DNA of 64,000 nucleotides from Microvirga subterranea (lineage in GTDB: Bacteria > Pseudomonadota > Alphaproteobacteria > Rhizobiales > Beijerinckiaceae), in assembly GCF_003350535.1 (NCBI RefSeq), contig NZ_QQBB01000001.1, forward strand, positions 936,884-1,000,883. The letters run 5' to 3'. This document shows positions 54,136 to 62,175 of this stretch, piece by piece. The notes under the pieces were generated by a model, which worked only from the letters and a program-made list of their open reading frames with translations, had not been told where the DNA came from and made no database searches. Every line of letters starts with the position of its first letter. Positions within the stretch are counted from its first letter, which is position 1. The translations under genes and the position numbers were made by a program.

Positions 54136-54183
54136 GGCTCTCTGAGACCTGAGATATTGTTCACCGCTGCTCCGAGGACTGCC

Positions 54184-54408
54184 ATGATGGACCCAGAGAT
54201 GGAAAGACAGCATCTTGCCGAGGCGGAACGGGATATTGCCGAAGGCGAGCGGCGGATCACCAACCAGCTCTGCCTGATCGAGCAGATGCGTCGGGACGGC
54301 CACGACGTCACCGAGGCCGAGAAATTGCTCGATCTCCTCCGAAAGACCCTGGATGCTTGGTATGGACACCGAGACGCCATCCTGCAGAATTTGGAACGCC
54401 GCCCATAA
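54184..54408 (+). CDS. Small hypothetical coiled-coil protein
   Basis: A 74-residue charged helical protein (MMDPEMERQHLAEAERDIAE, then GERRITNQLCLIEQMRRDGHDVTEAEKLLDLLRKTLDAWYGHRD). It resembles small alphaproteobacterial proteins of unknown function that are often found near stress regulators. It is divergent from the CheB gene and precedes a Crp/Fnr regulator by 114 bases on the same strand. I choose the ATG at 54184; no clear ribosome site is visible. Confidence 0.65.
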   Translation: MMDPEMERQHLAEAERDIAEGERRITNQLCLIEQMRRDGHDVTEAEKLLDLLRKTLDAWYGHRDAILQNLERRP

Positions 54409-54522
54409 TGGGAGATGGTGGTCGGGGCGGCGCTGCGGCACGACGCGTGAGCCGGATCGATTGCCTGGACCCGTCCTCGGCCCGACTGGCCGCCGCTGGA
54501 GGCAGCGGGACTGGAAGCGCCT

Positions 54523-55281
54523 ATGAGGAGCGATGCCTTGCACGGACAGGTTCAGCCGCACCCGCTGCTCCGGAAGCTCGAGAGCATTGCCGATCTGTCC
54601 GACGAGGAGAGGCAGGCCATTCTGGCCCTGCCGATGAATGTCAGGGTGTTCGAGGCGAAATCCGACATCGTGCGGGACGCGGACCGCCCCTCTGACTGCG
54701 CTCTCGTCCTCGACGGCTTCGTGTGCCGGTACAAGATCCTGCCGGACGGCAGGCGGCAGATCATGGGGTTCTACATTCCGGGCGACATCCCGGACCTGCA
54801 GAGCCTCCACCTTCAGGTCATGGATCACAGCGTCGGCACCCTGGTCAGGAGCAGCATCGCCACGATCCCGCACCAGAATCTCAGGGAACTCATGCGGCAC
54901 CACCCCGGCTTGGCGGAGATTTTCTGGCGGGACTCCCTGATCGATGCCGCCATGTTTCGCGAGTGGATGATCGGCATGGGCCGCCGGACCGCGTTTCAGC
55001 GCACCGCCCATCTCCTGTGCGAGCTTCACGTGCGTCTGCGGGCCGTCGGCCTTGCCGGGGCGGACGGCTACGAGCTCCCGGTCACCCAGAACGAACTCGG
55101 CGACGCCCTAGGCCTGTCGACCGTCCATGTGAACCGTGTCCTCCAGGATCTGCGGAGCGAGGGGCTGATCGTTCTGAGAGGCGGATCCTTGAGCATTCCG
55201 GACTGGGAGGCCCTCAAGATCACGGCCGAGTTCGATTCCGCCTATTTGCACCTGAAGGCGCTAGCACGCGACGTGGGCTGA
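54523..55281 (+). CDS. Crp/Fnr-family transcriptional regulator
   Basis: A 252-residue regulator. A cyclic-nucleotide-binding-like beta barrel (about residues 35-140; VRDADRPSDCALVLDGFVCRYKILPDGRRQIMGFYIPGDI) is followed by a long dimer helix and a C-terminal helix-turn-helix (about 190-225; LPVTQNELGDALGLSTVHVNRVLQDLR). The four N-terminal cysteines of oxygen-sensing Fnr are absent, so it does not carry that cluster. It is the last chromosomal gene before the inserted element. The effector is not known; this subgroup is common in alphaproteobacteria. Confidence 0.9.
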   Translation: MRSDALHGQVQPHPLLRKLESIADLSDEERQAILALPMNVRVFEAKSDIVRDADRPSDCALVLDGFVCRYKILPDGRRQIMGFYIPGDIPDLQSLHLQVMDHSVGTLVRSSIATIPHQNLRELMRHHPGLAEIFWRDSLIDAAMFREWMIGMGRRTAFQRTAHLLCELHVRLRAVGLAGADGYELPVTQNELGDALGLSTVHVNRVLQDLRSEGLIVLRGGSLSIPDWEALKITAEFDSAYLHLKALARDVG

Positions 55282-55462
55282 CGGAGCAGCAGAGGGTGAT
55301 CGTTCGCGAGAAGGGCGACGGCTGGGAAATGGCGGAGAGGGGGTCCGTCATACCACGGTTCCGTGATGTTCGTTGGCGTTCGCAAGATTGTTGATTTGTA
55401 AGCTATTTTAACCATTCGTGGGCTGGTGCAGTTCGCCGAAATCCGCCACAATCCGGCATCGT

Positions 55463-55484
55463 TGTTGGGGCCGATGTTGGGGCC
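55463..55484. repeat. Tandem TGTTGGGGCC repeat upstream of the integrase
   Basis: TGTTGGGGCC occurs at 55463-55472 and 55475-55484, a 12-base period, 16 bases before the integrase start. Such tandem repeats beside an integrase may be arm-type binding sites of the recombinase. No tRNA is present here. Confidence 0.4.
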
Positions 55485-55499
55485 TACTGAGATACGAGC

Positions 55500-56689
55500 A
55501 TGGCGCGAACCACCAGCAGGCTTTCCGCACGAGCCGTAGCGACCCTCAAGAAGCCAGGTAGACACGCCGATGGCGGTGGCCTCTACCTTGCGATCTCCTC
55601 AGACGGGTCACGGCGTCGATGGGTGTTTCTGTTTCGCTGGAAAGAACCCGGCCAAGCTGGTGCTGGCAGGCTCAGGGAAATGGGCCTTGGCAGCGCCAAT
55701 ACCGTCTCAGCTTGGCGCGAGCCCGCGAACTGGCTGCCGAGGCCCGGGTTCACCTAGCGGAAGGACGTAACCCACTAACAGTTCGCGCTGTTGAGAAGGT
55801 GATCCCGACATTTGGGGAAATGGCCGATGAGGTCGTGACAGCCCTTGAGACCGGATGGCGCAACCCCAAGCACCGGGATCAATGGCGAATGACCCTTACC
55901 ACCTACTGCGAGCCCATGCGATCCGTGTCCGTCGATGCAGTCACCACAGAACATGTGCTCGATATCCTAAAACCGCTCTGGAACAAGGTCCCCGAGACCG
56001 CTTCCCGCCTGAGAGGCCGGATTGAGAAGGTGCTCGATGCAGCAAAGGCTAAAGGCTACCGAACAGGTGAAAACCCCGCTCGCTGGCGCGGGCATCTCGA
56101 TCATCTTCTCCCGAAACGGCAAAAGCTCACCCGTGGGCATCATAAGGCGCTGCCATATAACGATGTCCCAGCTCTTATAGCTCGCCTGCGCCAGACCAGC
56201 TCGGTGAGTGCGCTCTGTTTGGAGTTCACAATCCTAACGGCGGCGCGCAGTGGTGAGGCAATGGGTGCCTGCTGGGAGGAGTTTGATCTGGAGAGGGGTG
56301 TCTGGACCGATCCCAAGGAGCGGATGAAGGCTGGCCGCGAGCATCGGGTGCCGCTTTCCCATCGTGCCAAGCAGATCCTCGGGATAATGGCCGAGATCCG
56401 GACAGGCGATCTCGTGTTTCCTGGTCAGAAACGAGATCGCCCATTGTCCACCATGGCTCTGGAGATGGTCCTGCGGCGGATGAAGGCGGACGTGACGGTT
56501 CATGGCTTCCGCTCGGCATTCCGCGACTGGGCGGCCGAGCAAACCAGCGTACCTCGTGAAGTGGCGGAGGCAGCATTAGCGCACGTGCTCGAGAACAAGG
56601 TCGAGGCAGCGTACCGCAGGTCGGATCTGTTTGAGAAGCGTCGAGGCCTGATGGAGCAGTGGGCTCAGCATTGTGAGGAAGGGTGCTAG
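55500..56689 (+). pseudogene. P4-type tyrosine integrase, frameshifted
   Basis: The gene is split over two frames. The first begins at 55500 (MARTTSRLSARAVATLKKPG, a DUF4102-like start) and reads to LREMGLGSANTVS near 55710; the second continues as LARARELAAEARVHLAEGRNPL and runs to 56689. The second part has the tyrosine-recombinase core: ILTAARSGEAMGACWEEFDL (Arg), TVHGFRSAFRDWAAE (His-x-x-Arg) and HVLENKVEAAYRRSDLFEKRR (catalytic Tyr). A single missing base, or two extra, near 55710-55716 explains the break. Joined, the protein would be about 395 residues. It is either a decayed gene or a sequencing error; a programmed shift is unlikely. Confidence 0.85.
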
Positions 56690-56737
56690 TCCCGCTGCCG
56701 GTATCCGCATTAGCAGGATGACTATGGAGAAAAGACG

Positions 56738-57061
56738 TTGGAGCCTTGTCGTTACGAGCTGACACCGGAGATTTCGAGGGCGCTCATTTCGGTCCTAAAC
56801 ACTAAGAAAGCCAAGGTTTTTCATGAGGAGGAGCGCCAGCGAAACTTCCTCATGATGGTCGAATTTATCCTTAGCGAGGTCGAGCGAACCGCAGGGGTAT
56901 ACCCGGATCAAAAAGCGCTCACTCTGCGCCAGATGCAGTCACAATTGAGAAGACTTCGGCGCACTCTCAACCGATTGAGCCCTGATGACAGCAAGGGGCT
57001 ATCTATCAACTTTTGGAACGTAGCCGAGCGACAGCGGAGGAACCATCCCAGAGCGATCTAG
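56738..57061 (+). CDS. Hypothetical protein of the inserted element (107 aa)
   Basis: A 107-residue helical, charged protein of no recognised family (ELTPEISRALISVLNTKKAK, EERQRNFLMMVEFILSEVERTAG, QLRRLRRTLNRLSPDDSKGLSINFWNVAERQRR). The start is TTG at 56738 with GGAGAAA 7 bases before; no other start fits. It follows the integrase by 48 bases. Codon use and base composition are clearly less GC-rich than in the chromosome genes around the element. Function unknown; position beside the integrase is typical of cargo genes. Confidence 0.6.
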   Translation: MEPCRYELTPEISRALISVLNTKKAKVFHEEERQRNFLMMVEFILSEVERTAGVYPDQKALTLRQMQSQLRRLRRTLNRLSPDDSKGLSINFWNVAERQRRNHPRAI

Positions 57062-57112
57062 AAGACGGCAGAGTCTCCTCGGTTCCGGGCACTCGGAAAA
57101 AAGAAGCTTCGA

Positions 57113-57517
57113 TTGCGGATGGACAAGGAAGGGCTCCGCGAGGCTTCACTCGGTAAAGCCGAAAAGGCCGTGATAGGCGGTATCTCTGGCTGGGGGCACT
57201 TCCACCCCGATGAGATGCTGTCGATGCTGGATGAAGCCGTCGATGATCTCATCGCGATGCGGGCTCTCAGCCCCGCCAACCGCCAGTTTCCCGGACAGAC
57301 GAGGAAGGGTAGGGCCTTAGTTCGCGGGTTGGTACGCCCTTTCCATGCCGCTTTTGGTGAACTCCCGGCGGCCGCGCCGGAAGGCGTCTTCGGGTCAGTT
57401 GTGAATGAGCTCCTTACGAAGCTTGGTGAACCGACAGTAGGCCAAGATGCCCTCTACACAATCATAAGTGAGCAAATCTCGGGGTTTAAGGGTATGAAAA
57501 GTTCAAAACCCCTTTAG
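57113..57517 (+). CDS. Hypothetical protein of the inserted element (134 aa)
   Basis: A 134-residue protein with no family recognised. It has HFHPDEMLSMLDEAVDDLIAMRALSPANRQF in the middle and a C-terminal half GLVRPFHAAFGELPAAAPEGVFGSVVNELLTKLGEPTVG. I take the TTG at 57113; an ATG two codons later is as good. It follows the 107-residue gene on the same strand by 51 bases and precedes the excisionase-like gene. Together the two unknowns sit where such elements often carry cargo, sometimes for phage defence, but nothing in the sequence proves that. Confidence 0.6.
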   Translation: MRMDKEGLREASLGKAEKAVIGGISGWGHFHPDEMLSMLDEAVDDLIAMRALSPANRQFPGQTRKGRALVRGLVRPFHAAFGELPAAAPEGVFGSVVNELLTKLGEPTVGQDALYTIISEQISGFKGMKSSKPL

Positions 57518-57589
57518 ACCGATCCGTCCAAACTTGGTTGTCTCCGAACGTCACTGCCCGCCGATGGGCGCAGACAAGTGGAGGTAATC

Positions 57590-57802
57590 ATGAAGCTCGC
57601 TACGCCAACTGATCTGGAGCCGCTTGTGGTTCCGATCAACGAAGGCCGCCGTCTCGCCGGAAACATCGGCCGCACGAAGTTCTATGAACTCATCAACGAT
57701 GGGAAAGTGAGGACGGTCACAATCGGCCGCCGTCGCCTCGTATTCGTAGCTTCCATTCGCGAGTTGCTGGAGGGCAGCCGAGTCCTGCCCGATCAGCTTT
57801 GA
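57590..57802 (+). CDS. AlpA/MerR-like excisionase-type DNA-binding protein
   Basis: A 70-residue protein with a winged helix-turn-helix pattern: PLVVPINEGRRLAGNIGRTKFYELINDGKVRTVTIGRRRLVFVASI. The INEGRRLAGNIGRTKFYELI and GRRRLV segments are typical of AlpA/HTH_17 excisionases that bind near att sites or activate element genes. GGAGGTAATC ATG fixes the start at 57590. It lies 72 bases downstream of the unknown 134-residue gene and before the replication-like genes, where such regulators usually stand. Confidence 0.8.
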   Translation: MKLATPTDLEPLVVPINEGRRLAGNIGRTKFYELINDGKVRTVTIGRRRLVFVASIRELLEGSRVLPDQL

Positions 57803-57950
57803 CGACATTTCCCGATAAACTTACCGATCAACTTCCCTTTGACGTGTGTGATGTGTGGCCTCGCGGCAGACGCGACCCCGGACCCACGTCAAAGGAAACC
57901 CCGCCACGAGTGGCACCTCGCGCGGGGCATGAGCTTCAAGGAATGTGGTT

Positions 57951-58679
57951 ATGTTAATCATCGATCGTACGAAGCACAAGTGCGTCTCGTGTCCGCTGAA
58001 TGCCTCCGAGCGCTCTCTTGCCGATTACGTGCGCGATCCGATCACTGCATCGGAGCCTCACTTCAATAACCCGCGCCTAATTTCAAAAAGTTACGATCAA
58101 CGCCAACGCCGCTCTTTCTGCCACAGCTCAGACTATGTCGAAGGCATCTGGGCATCTTGCCGGAATGTACCAGGCTTCATCGTAGCGGAACTTGAGCGCA
58201 AGGGTATTAACCGAAAGACGCTCAGGAAGGTGCCCATCCGCCGTGCAAATATTGTGTGGTGCGGCGCCAATCAGTTCGAGTTCGGGGCGAAGGGTCGTTC
58301 GCCCTGGATTCACGAGAACGAGCAGGTCTTTGTCATCCTAGTCCGTGATACCTTCGGCCATGCCGTGGACATCGTGGCCTGGGATCCCGAGACGAATCAT
58401 CTCGGTACCTGGCTTGGCGTCGCCTACGCTCTGGGACAGGCTTCTGTGCTCACTGGACACCTGTCTGTCGGACTGCCTGTCCATCGCACACCCTTGAACT
58501 ATCTACGTGCCGCCGGCAAAGGCATCGTCATCCTCAACGCCAGCACGGCTCGCAGCTACTTGATTGATGCGGGCCCACTGATCGCCGAGGATGCAAAGCA
58601 CCGTCGCGAGCTGACTACAGCGCTCGCGCAGCCCCTTCCACGCATTGTCGTCGCGCCCGCGACTTCGAAGGAGGGCTAA
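57951..58679 (+). CDS. Hypothetical protein upstream of the DUF927 ATPase (possible primase-associated)
   Basis: A 242-residue protein of no recognised family. A CxxC pair occurs in the N-terminal CVSCPLNASER. The body holds VFVILVRDTFGHAVDIVAWDPETNHLGTWLGVAYALGQA, which may be a primase/Toprim-like alpha-beta fold, and a C-terminal TARSYLIDAGPLIAEDAKHRREL. The ATG at 57951 is preceded by AAGGAA; a GTG two codons upstream is possible. Its stop abuts the DUF927 start exactly (TAAATG), so the two are co-translated. By analogy with P4-like elements it could provide a priming or initiator role for the ATPase. Function not shown. Confidence 0.65.
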   Translation: MLIIDRTKHKCVSCPLNASERSLADYVRDPITASEPHFNNPRLISKSYDQRQRRSFCHSSDYVEGIWASCRNVPGFIVAELERKGINRKTLRKVPIRRANIVWCGANQFEFGAKGRSPWIHENEQVFVILVRDTFGHAVDIVAWDPETNHLGTWLGVAYALGQASVLTGHLSVGLPVHRTPLNYLRAAGKGIVILNASTARSYLIDAGPLIAEDAKHRRELTTALAQPLPRIVVAPATSKEG

Positions 58680-60452
58680 ATGAACGCGCCAGTCACATCA
58701 TTCACGACCGTAGCGAATCTTGCGACAAGGACATCGGACTATGCCCTTGTCGCGCCAGCGGGCTTCGCCATGGATAACAAGGGTCTTTGGCACAGCAAGA
58801 GCGAGGGCAATCAAGCGGAAAAAATCGCCGATCCCTTCGTGGTACGCGGCCTCGCACGCGACCCGAAAGGGCATGGCTGGGGCATCGTTCTAGAGTGGAA
58901 GGACCACGATCGTATCTCTCGTCGGTGGATTATCTCTCAAGCAAATCTGATTGGTGGGGGGGCGGACGTATTCCGCCCTCTCGTTCATGCGGTCCTGCGG
59001 ATCTCGCCCAAAGCCCCCCACATCAGACTGCTGAAGGAGTTCTTCCTCGGGCTCACCTGCAATATGCGCGTGCGTCTGGTGAAGCAGGCCGGCTGGTACG
59101 GCCGTGCCTTCGTTCTACCCACGATCACAATCGGCAATACCGACGGCGAGCAGGTCATGTTCGACGGTAGCGCAGAAGCGGCCCGCTATGGCTCCGAAGG
59201 CTCGCTGGAGGATTGGAACAGTACCGTAGCAGCCATGTGTGCAGGCAACACCCGTGCGGTCTTTGCCTGCTCTGTTGCTTTCGCCGGCCCGCTCAATGAC
59301 CTGCTGCAGGAGGAGGGTGGTGGGTTCCACTTCGTAGGCTCCTCCAGCGTCGGCAAGACCACGCTGCTCACGGCAGCGGGAAGTGCTTTCGGTGGCGGCG
59401 GCCGGATGGGCTATGCTCATTCTTGGCATGCTACGGAGAACGGCCTCGAAAGCATTGCCCGGGCTCATTCCGGCACTCTTCTGGTGCTGGATGAGATGGG
59501 GCAGGCGGATAACCGTTCGATCGGCAACACCGTCTATATGCTGATCAACGGCTCTGGCCGAGCACGCGCGACCCGCAACGCGGAGCTGAAGGGCCAGGCA
59601 AGCTGGCGCATCATGCTGTTGTCTTCAGGTGAGGTCACTCTGGCGAACAAGATTGCCGAGGGCGGACGTCACCCCCGGGCTGGTCAGCTCGCACGCATGG
59701 TGGATGTTCCCGCGGATGCGGGCCAGGGCTACGGTGCATACGAGGACACCAAGGGCATGGATCCGGCAGTGTTCTCGGAGGAGCTCAAGAACGCGGCCTT
59801 GCGCACCTATGGCACGGCAGGCCCCGCATTCATCCAGGGGCTAGCTGGTGATCCGACAGCAGTCGAACGAGCGGCTCGTATTCGGATCCGGGAAATCACC
59901 CGCAGGCTTCTTGACGGCATTGCGCCCTCAGACGGGCAAGCTCACCGTGTCGCAGCCCGCTTTGCACTGGTAGCCGTAGCGGGCGAACTTGCTCAGGAAA
60001 TCCTCGACCTGCCATGGGCTGAAGGTGCAGCAGAGCACGCTGCTCTTGTGTGCTTCAATGCCTGGCGTGAAGCTCGTGGTGGGGAAGGACCGGGCGAGCT
60101 TGTGGCTGCGATGGAGGCACTCCGTGCCACCATCCAGAGCCATGGCGAGAGCCGGTTCCGCAACCTCGAGCCGATCGCTTCGACAGATCCCTCAGTCCCC
60201 ATGCAGCATGGCGCAATCTATGACCTGCTGGGCTACCGCTTTACGCATAATGGCGAGCTGATGTGGGGATTCACGGCCACTGGCTGGAAGAAGGTGGTCG
60301 GCAGTGTCGGCCAACCTTCCACGGTCGCGAAGCTGCTGGCGGAGAATGGCGTTCTCGTCACCAGCGCTGATCCGGCCTGCCGGCTGTCCAAGCGCATCGA
60401 CGGCCGCCCTCAGAACCTAATCGCTGTGAAGGCGAGTGCTCTCGAGGATTAG
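58680..60452 (+). CDS. DUF927 domain-containing ATPase/helicase-like protein
   Basis: A 590-residue protein of the DUF927 family, found in phages, plasmids and integrative elements. Walker A is VGSSSVGKTTLLTAAGSAFG (about residues 218-236), Walker B LLVLDEMGQADNRSIGNTVY (about 267-285), and SGRARATRNAELKGQASWRIMLLSSGE is the family arginine/sensor region. Such proteins are thought to be replication helicases. It starts at the stop of the upstream gene and is the largest gene of the element. Relationship to the P4 alpha protein helicase part is by function only. Confidence 0.88.
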   Translation: MNAPVTSFTTVANLATRTSDYALVAPAGFAMDNKGLWHSKSEGNQAEKIADPFVVRGLARDPKGHGWGIVLEWKDHDRISRRWIISQANLIGGGADVFRPLVHAVLRISPKAPHIRLLKEFFLGLTCNMRVRLVKQAGWYGRAFVLPTITIGNTDGEQVMFDGSAEAARYGSEGSLEDWNSTVAAMCAGNTRAVFACSVAFAGPLNDLLQEEGGGFHFVGSSSVGKTTLLTAAGSAFGGGGRMGYAHSWHATENGLESIARAHSGTLLVLDEMGQADNRSIGNTVYMLINGSGRARATRNAELKGQASWRIMLLSSGEVTLANKIAEGGRHPRAGQLARMVDVPADAGQGYGAYEDTKGMDPAVFSEELKNAALRTYGTAGPAFIQGLAGDPTAVERAARIRIREITRRLLDGIAPSDGQAHRVAARFALVAVAGELAQEILDLPWAEGAAEHAALVCFNAWREARGGEGPGELVAAMEALRATIQSHGESRFRNLEPIASTDPSVPMQHGAIYDLLGYRFTHNGELMWGFTATGWKKVVGSVGQPSTVAKLLAENGVLVTSADPACRLSKRIDGRPQNLIAVKASALED

Positions 60453-60460
60453 GAGACATA

Positions 60461-61006
60461 ATGGCACCGAACATTCTGAGGCTCCGCGCCTACTTAGACC
60501 GGATAACGACCAGCATCTCGGCAGAGAAATGCTGTGACGCTTGTGACGCTGTGATGCCAGGCAGCACAAGCACTTACCCGTCACGCGGTGTTGATGCGTT
60601 TGTGACGCCAGCGTCAGCTTCTGAGTATTCGCACGTTGCGGATGGGCAGACTGAGGACGGGGCAACTGTTGCCGATGTCCTTGATGAGCGCACGGCGATG
60701 GCTTTGGAAGGCGGGGTTTCTCCCGCCTTCGCCCGTCTGTTTGCTGCCCTGCAGGTTGTTCGTCCTGCCAGTGTGGACGAGATCCAGTGGCGCCAAGCCA
60801 TCGACGATGTAGGTATATTCCTTGACACCTGGGGCAGTGCGGCCGAGCGCATGGGCTGGACGGCTCACGATGTCATAGGCCCGCAGTTCACGCCCGCGTC
60901 ATTGGCGTGGCTCCTCAATGGCGCTTCTGTCATCAGCCTCACGCCAACACATGCCCGTCTCTCTGACGGACGCACCTTCGCCCGCCCCAGTGATGGGAGG
61001 ACCTAA
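60461..61006 (+). CDS. Hypothetical protein of the inserted element (181 aa)
   Basis: A 181-residue protein with no family recognised, starting 8 bases after the DUF927 stop. The N-terminal part contains the short repeat CCDACDAVM encoded by tandem TGTGACGCT units, then a flexible region; the C-terminal part (LFAALQVVRPASVDEIQWRQAIDDVGIFLDTWGSAAERMGW, then TPASLAWLLNGASVISLTPTHARLSDGR) is better ordered. Co-transcribed with the ATPase by spacing. Its reading frame covers part of the TGTGAC repeat cluster, so the DNA there may have a second, cis-acting job. Confidence 0.65.
   Translation: MAPNILRLRAYLDRITTSISAEKCCDACDAVMPGSTSTYPSRGVDAFVTPASASEYSHVADGQTEDGATVADVLDERTAMALEGGVSPAFARLFAALQVVRPASVDEIQWRQAIDDVGIFLDTWGSAAERMGWTAHDVIGPQFTPASLAWLLNGASVISLTPTHARLSDGRTFARPSDGRT
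60533..60609 (+). repeat. TGTGAC repeat cluster, left part
   Basis: TGTGACGCT is tandemly repeated at 60533-60541 and 60542-60550, with another TGTGACGCC at 60601-60609 and a further TGTGAC at 61008-61013 past the gene end. The repeats lie directly downstream of a replication-type ATPase and have a counterpart in the opposite orientation at 61883-61956. They resemble origin iterons. Confidence 0.45.
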
Positions 61007-61169
61007 ATGTGACATCGCTCAACAGAAAAGGCGGATGGCCTCGTCTGCTGCTTTAGTGGAGCGTCAAACCGGATGCTTCCCGCAGGAGGCATAAGCGGCT
61101 TTCGTACCCGTTGCATTGCGGATCGAAATGTATGGTTTGCCAGGAAATTTAGGATTGGAGGCCGAAGAA

Positions 61170-61799
61170 ATGGCAAGATCGGGTGGCGGGCGTCCGATTG
61201 TCGAAAACACTATCACTCTTGATGTCCGGCATCTCGCACGCGCCGGCCTTGCAGCAGGCCCTCCGCAGTCCGGCAATCTGCAGTGGACCTGGGCGAATAG
61301 CAAACAACCAGCCTGCTATGCCCCATACCAAGCCGCCTTCAGAGGGGACACTGGTACCCTGCACTTGGTCAGCATCACGGTCTTCGACCCCTTCGGGCAG
61401 CCTATGCAGATCGAAGGACAGACCATTCACTTGGCGGCGACCTCTCCACCCTTCGGTGGCCGCCGGTGGTGGTTTATTTGCCCTTCAACAGCACGGCGGG
61501 TGATGAAGTTGCATCTGCCATATGGCGCGCGGGTTTTCGCGTCGCGGCAGGCTTACCGGTTGGGCTATGCTGTGCAGCGGGAGAGCGCTCTTAATCAAGC
61601 CCGCCGGAGGACCCGCAAGGCACGAGCGCGGATCGGCGGGAGCCCGAACCTGACAGAGAGGCTGCCCTGGAAGCCGAAGTGGATGCGCTGGACAACCTAT
61701 TGGCGGCATGTTGACGCCTGCCAGAAAGCGGAAAGCCAGATGCTGACGTATCTCATTACAGACACAGAGAAGATGTTGGGGCGGCCTCTCACACCTTGA
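61170..61799 (+). CDS. Hypothetical protein of the inserted element (209 aa)
   Basis: A 209-residue protein of no functionally known family. It has MARSGGGRPIVENTITLDVR at the start, then ARAGLAAGPPQSGNLQWTWA, a beta-rich region and CPSTARRVMKLHLPYGARVFASRQAYRLGYAVQRESALNQARRRTRKARARIGG. The pattern RRWWFICP ... VFASRQAYRLGY resembles zinc-ribbon-like proteins common in alphaproteobacterial genomic islands. GGAGG 8 bases upstream decides the start at 61170; the frame is open further. It follows a 163-base gap after the previous gene. Confidence 0.7.
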   Translation: MARSGGGRPIVENTITLDVRHLARAGLAAGPPQSGNLQWTWANSKQPACYAPYQAAFRGDTGTLHLVSITVFDPFGQPMQIEGQTIHLAATSPPFGGRRWWFICPSTARRVMKLHLPYGARVFASRQAYRLGYAVQRESALNQARRRTRKARARIGGSPNLTERLPWKPKWMRWTTYWRHVDACQKAESQMLTYLITDTEKMLGRPLTP

Positions 61800-61856
61800 A
61801 CCAACGGAAGGCTCGTTAGCCCGTTCGAAATCCTTCAGTCGATAGCCGGAGGAGAG

Positions 61857-61997
61857 ATGACTCAGGTACCGGTTTCAGGACTGTCACAGACATCACATCC
61901 CATGGAGCAAGCTAACTCGTTGCGAACATTGAAGTCACAGCGTCACAAACGTCACATGCAAAACGGGCTCCGCACGCATCATATAGATAGGGCATGA
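61857..61997 (+). CDS. Small hypothetical protein, coupled to the next ORF (46 aa)
   Basis: A 46-codon frame (MTQVPVSGLSQTSHPMEQAN at the start, ending THHIDRA) with GGAGGAG immediately upstream. Its TGA overlaps the ATG of the following 59-codon frame as ATGA, the coupling seen in true gene pairs. Most of the inverted TGTGAC repeats (61883-61956) lie inside it, so the frame might be a by-product of that DNA. Function unknown. Confidence 0.4.
   Translation: MTQVPVSGLSQTSHPMEQANSLRTLKSQRHKRHMQNGLRTHHIDRA
61883..61956 (-). repeat. TGTGAC repeat cluster, right part (inverted)
   Basis: GTCACA (TGTGAC on the minus strand) occurs at 61883, 61934, 61942 and 61951, with the variant ATCACA at 61892. 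The orientation is opposite to the left cluster at 60533. The 61934-61956 stretch reads on the minus strand as TGTGACG TT TGTGACGC TGTGAC in near-tandem array. Confidence 0.45.
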
Positions 61998-62173
61998 GGT
62001 ACGAGTGTACGGATTGTCCAGCGGGCCTTTGGTCTCTTTCTCAGCCCATTGCGAACCTTTATATCGCCGCGCTGCGGGCCGAGTTTGACCCTGAACGGAC
62101 CTTCAGCGTATGCAAACTTCACAGTGCGAGCTACCGTCCCAACTGCTTGCTTAAGCTGAACACGTGTGCATAG
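61994..62173 (+). CDS. Small cysteine-rich hypothetical protein (59 aa)
   Basis: A 59-codon frame starting at the ATGA overlap with the preceding small ORF. It has a CxxC pair at residues 5 and 8 (MRYECTDCPAGLWSL), further cysteines at 40, 51 and 58, and charged helical sequence YIAALRAEFDPERTFSVC between, which would suit a small zinc-binding protein. The end overlaps a LacI-type half-operator. No family recognised; last gene of the element by position. Coupled start is the main support. Confidence 0.45.
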   Translation: MRYECTDCPAGLWSLSQPIANLYIAALRAEFDPERTFSVCKLHSASYRPNCLLKLNTCA

Positions 62174-62175
62174 CT
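62152..62175. promoter_or_regulatory. Second LacI-type operator, imperfect
   Basis: Centred on ACAC/GTGT at 62163/62164. The right half GTGTGCATAGCT differs by one base from the right half of the perfect palindrome at 63346; the left half matches at 6 of 12 positions. It lies 61 bases upstream of the LacI start and suggests autoregulation. Confidence 0.5.

Noticed and set aside
55500..56689. Programmed ribosomal frameshift in the integrase
   Set aside because: No heptameric slippery site or downstream pseudoknot is evident at 55700-55720, and integrases of this family are not known to me to use one. Mutation or sequencing error is simpler.
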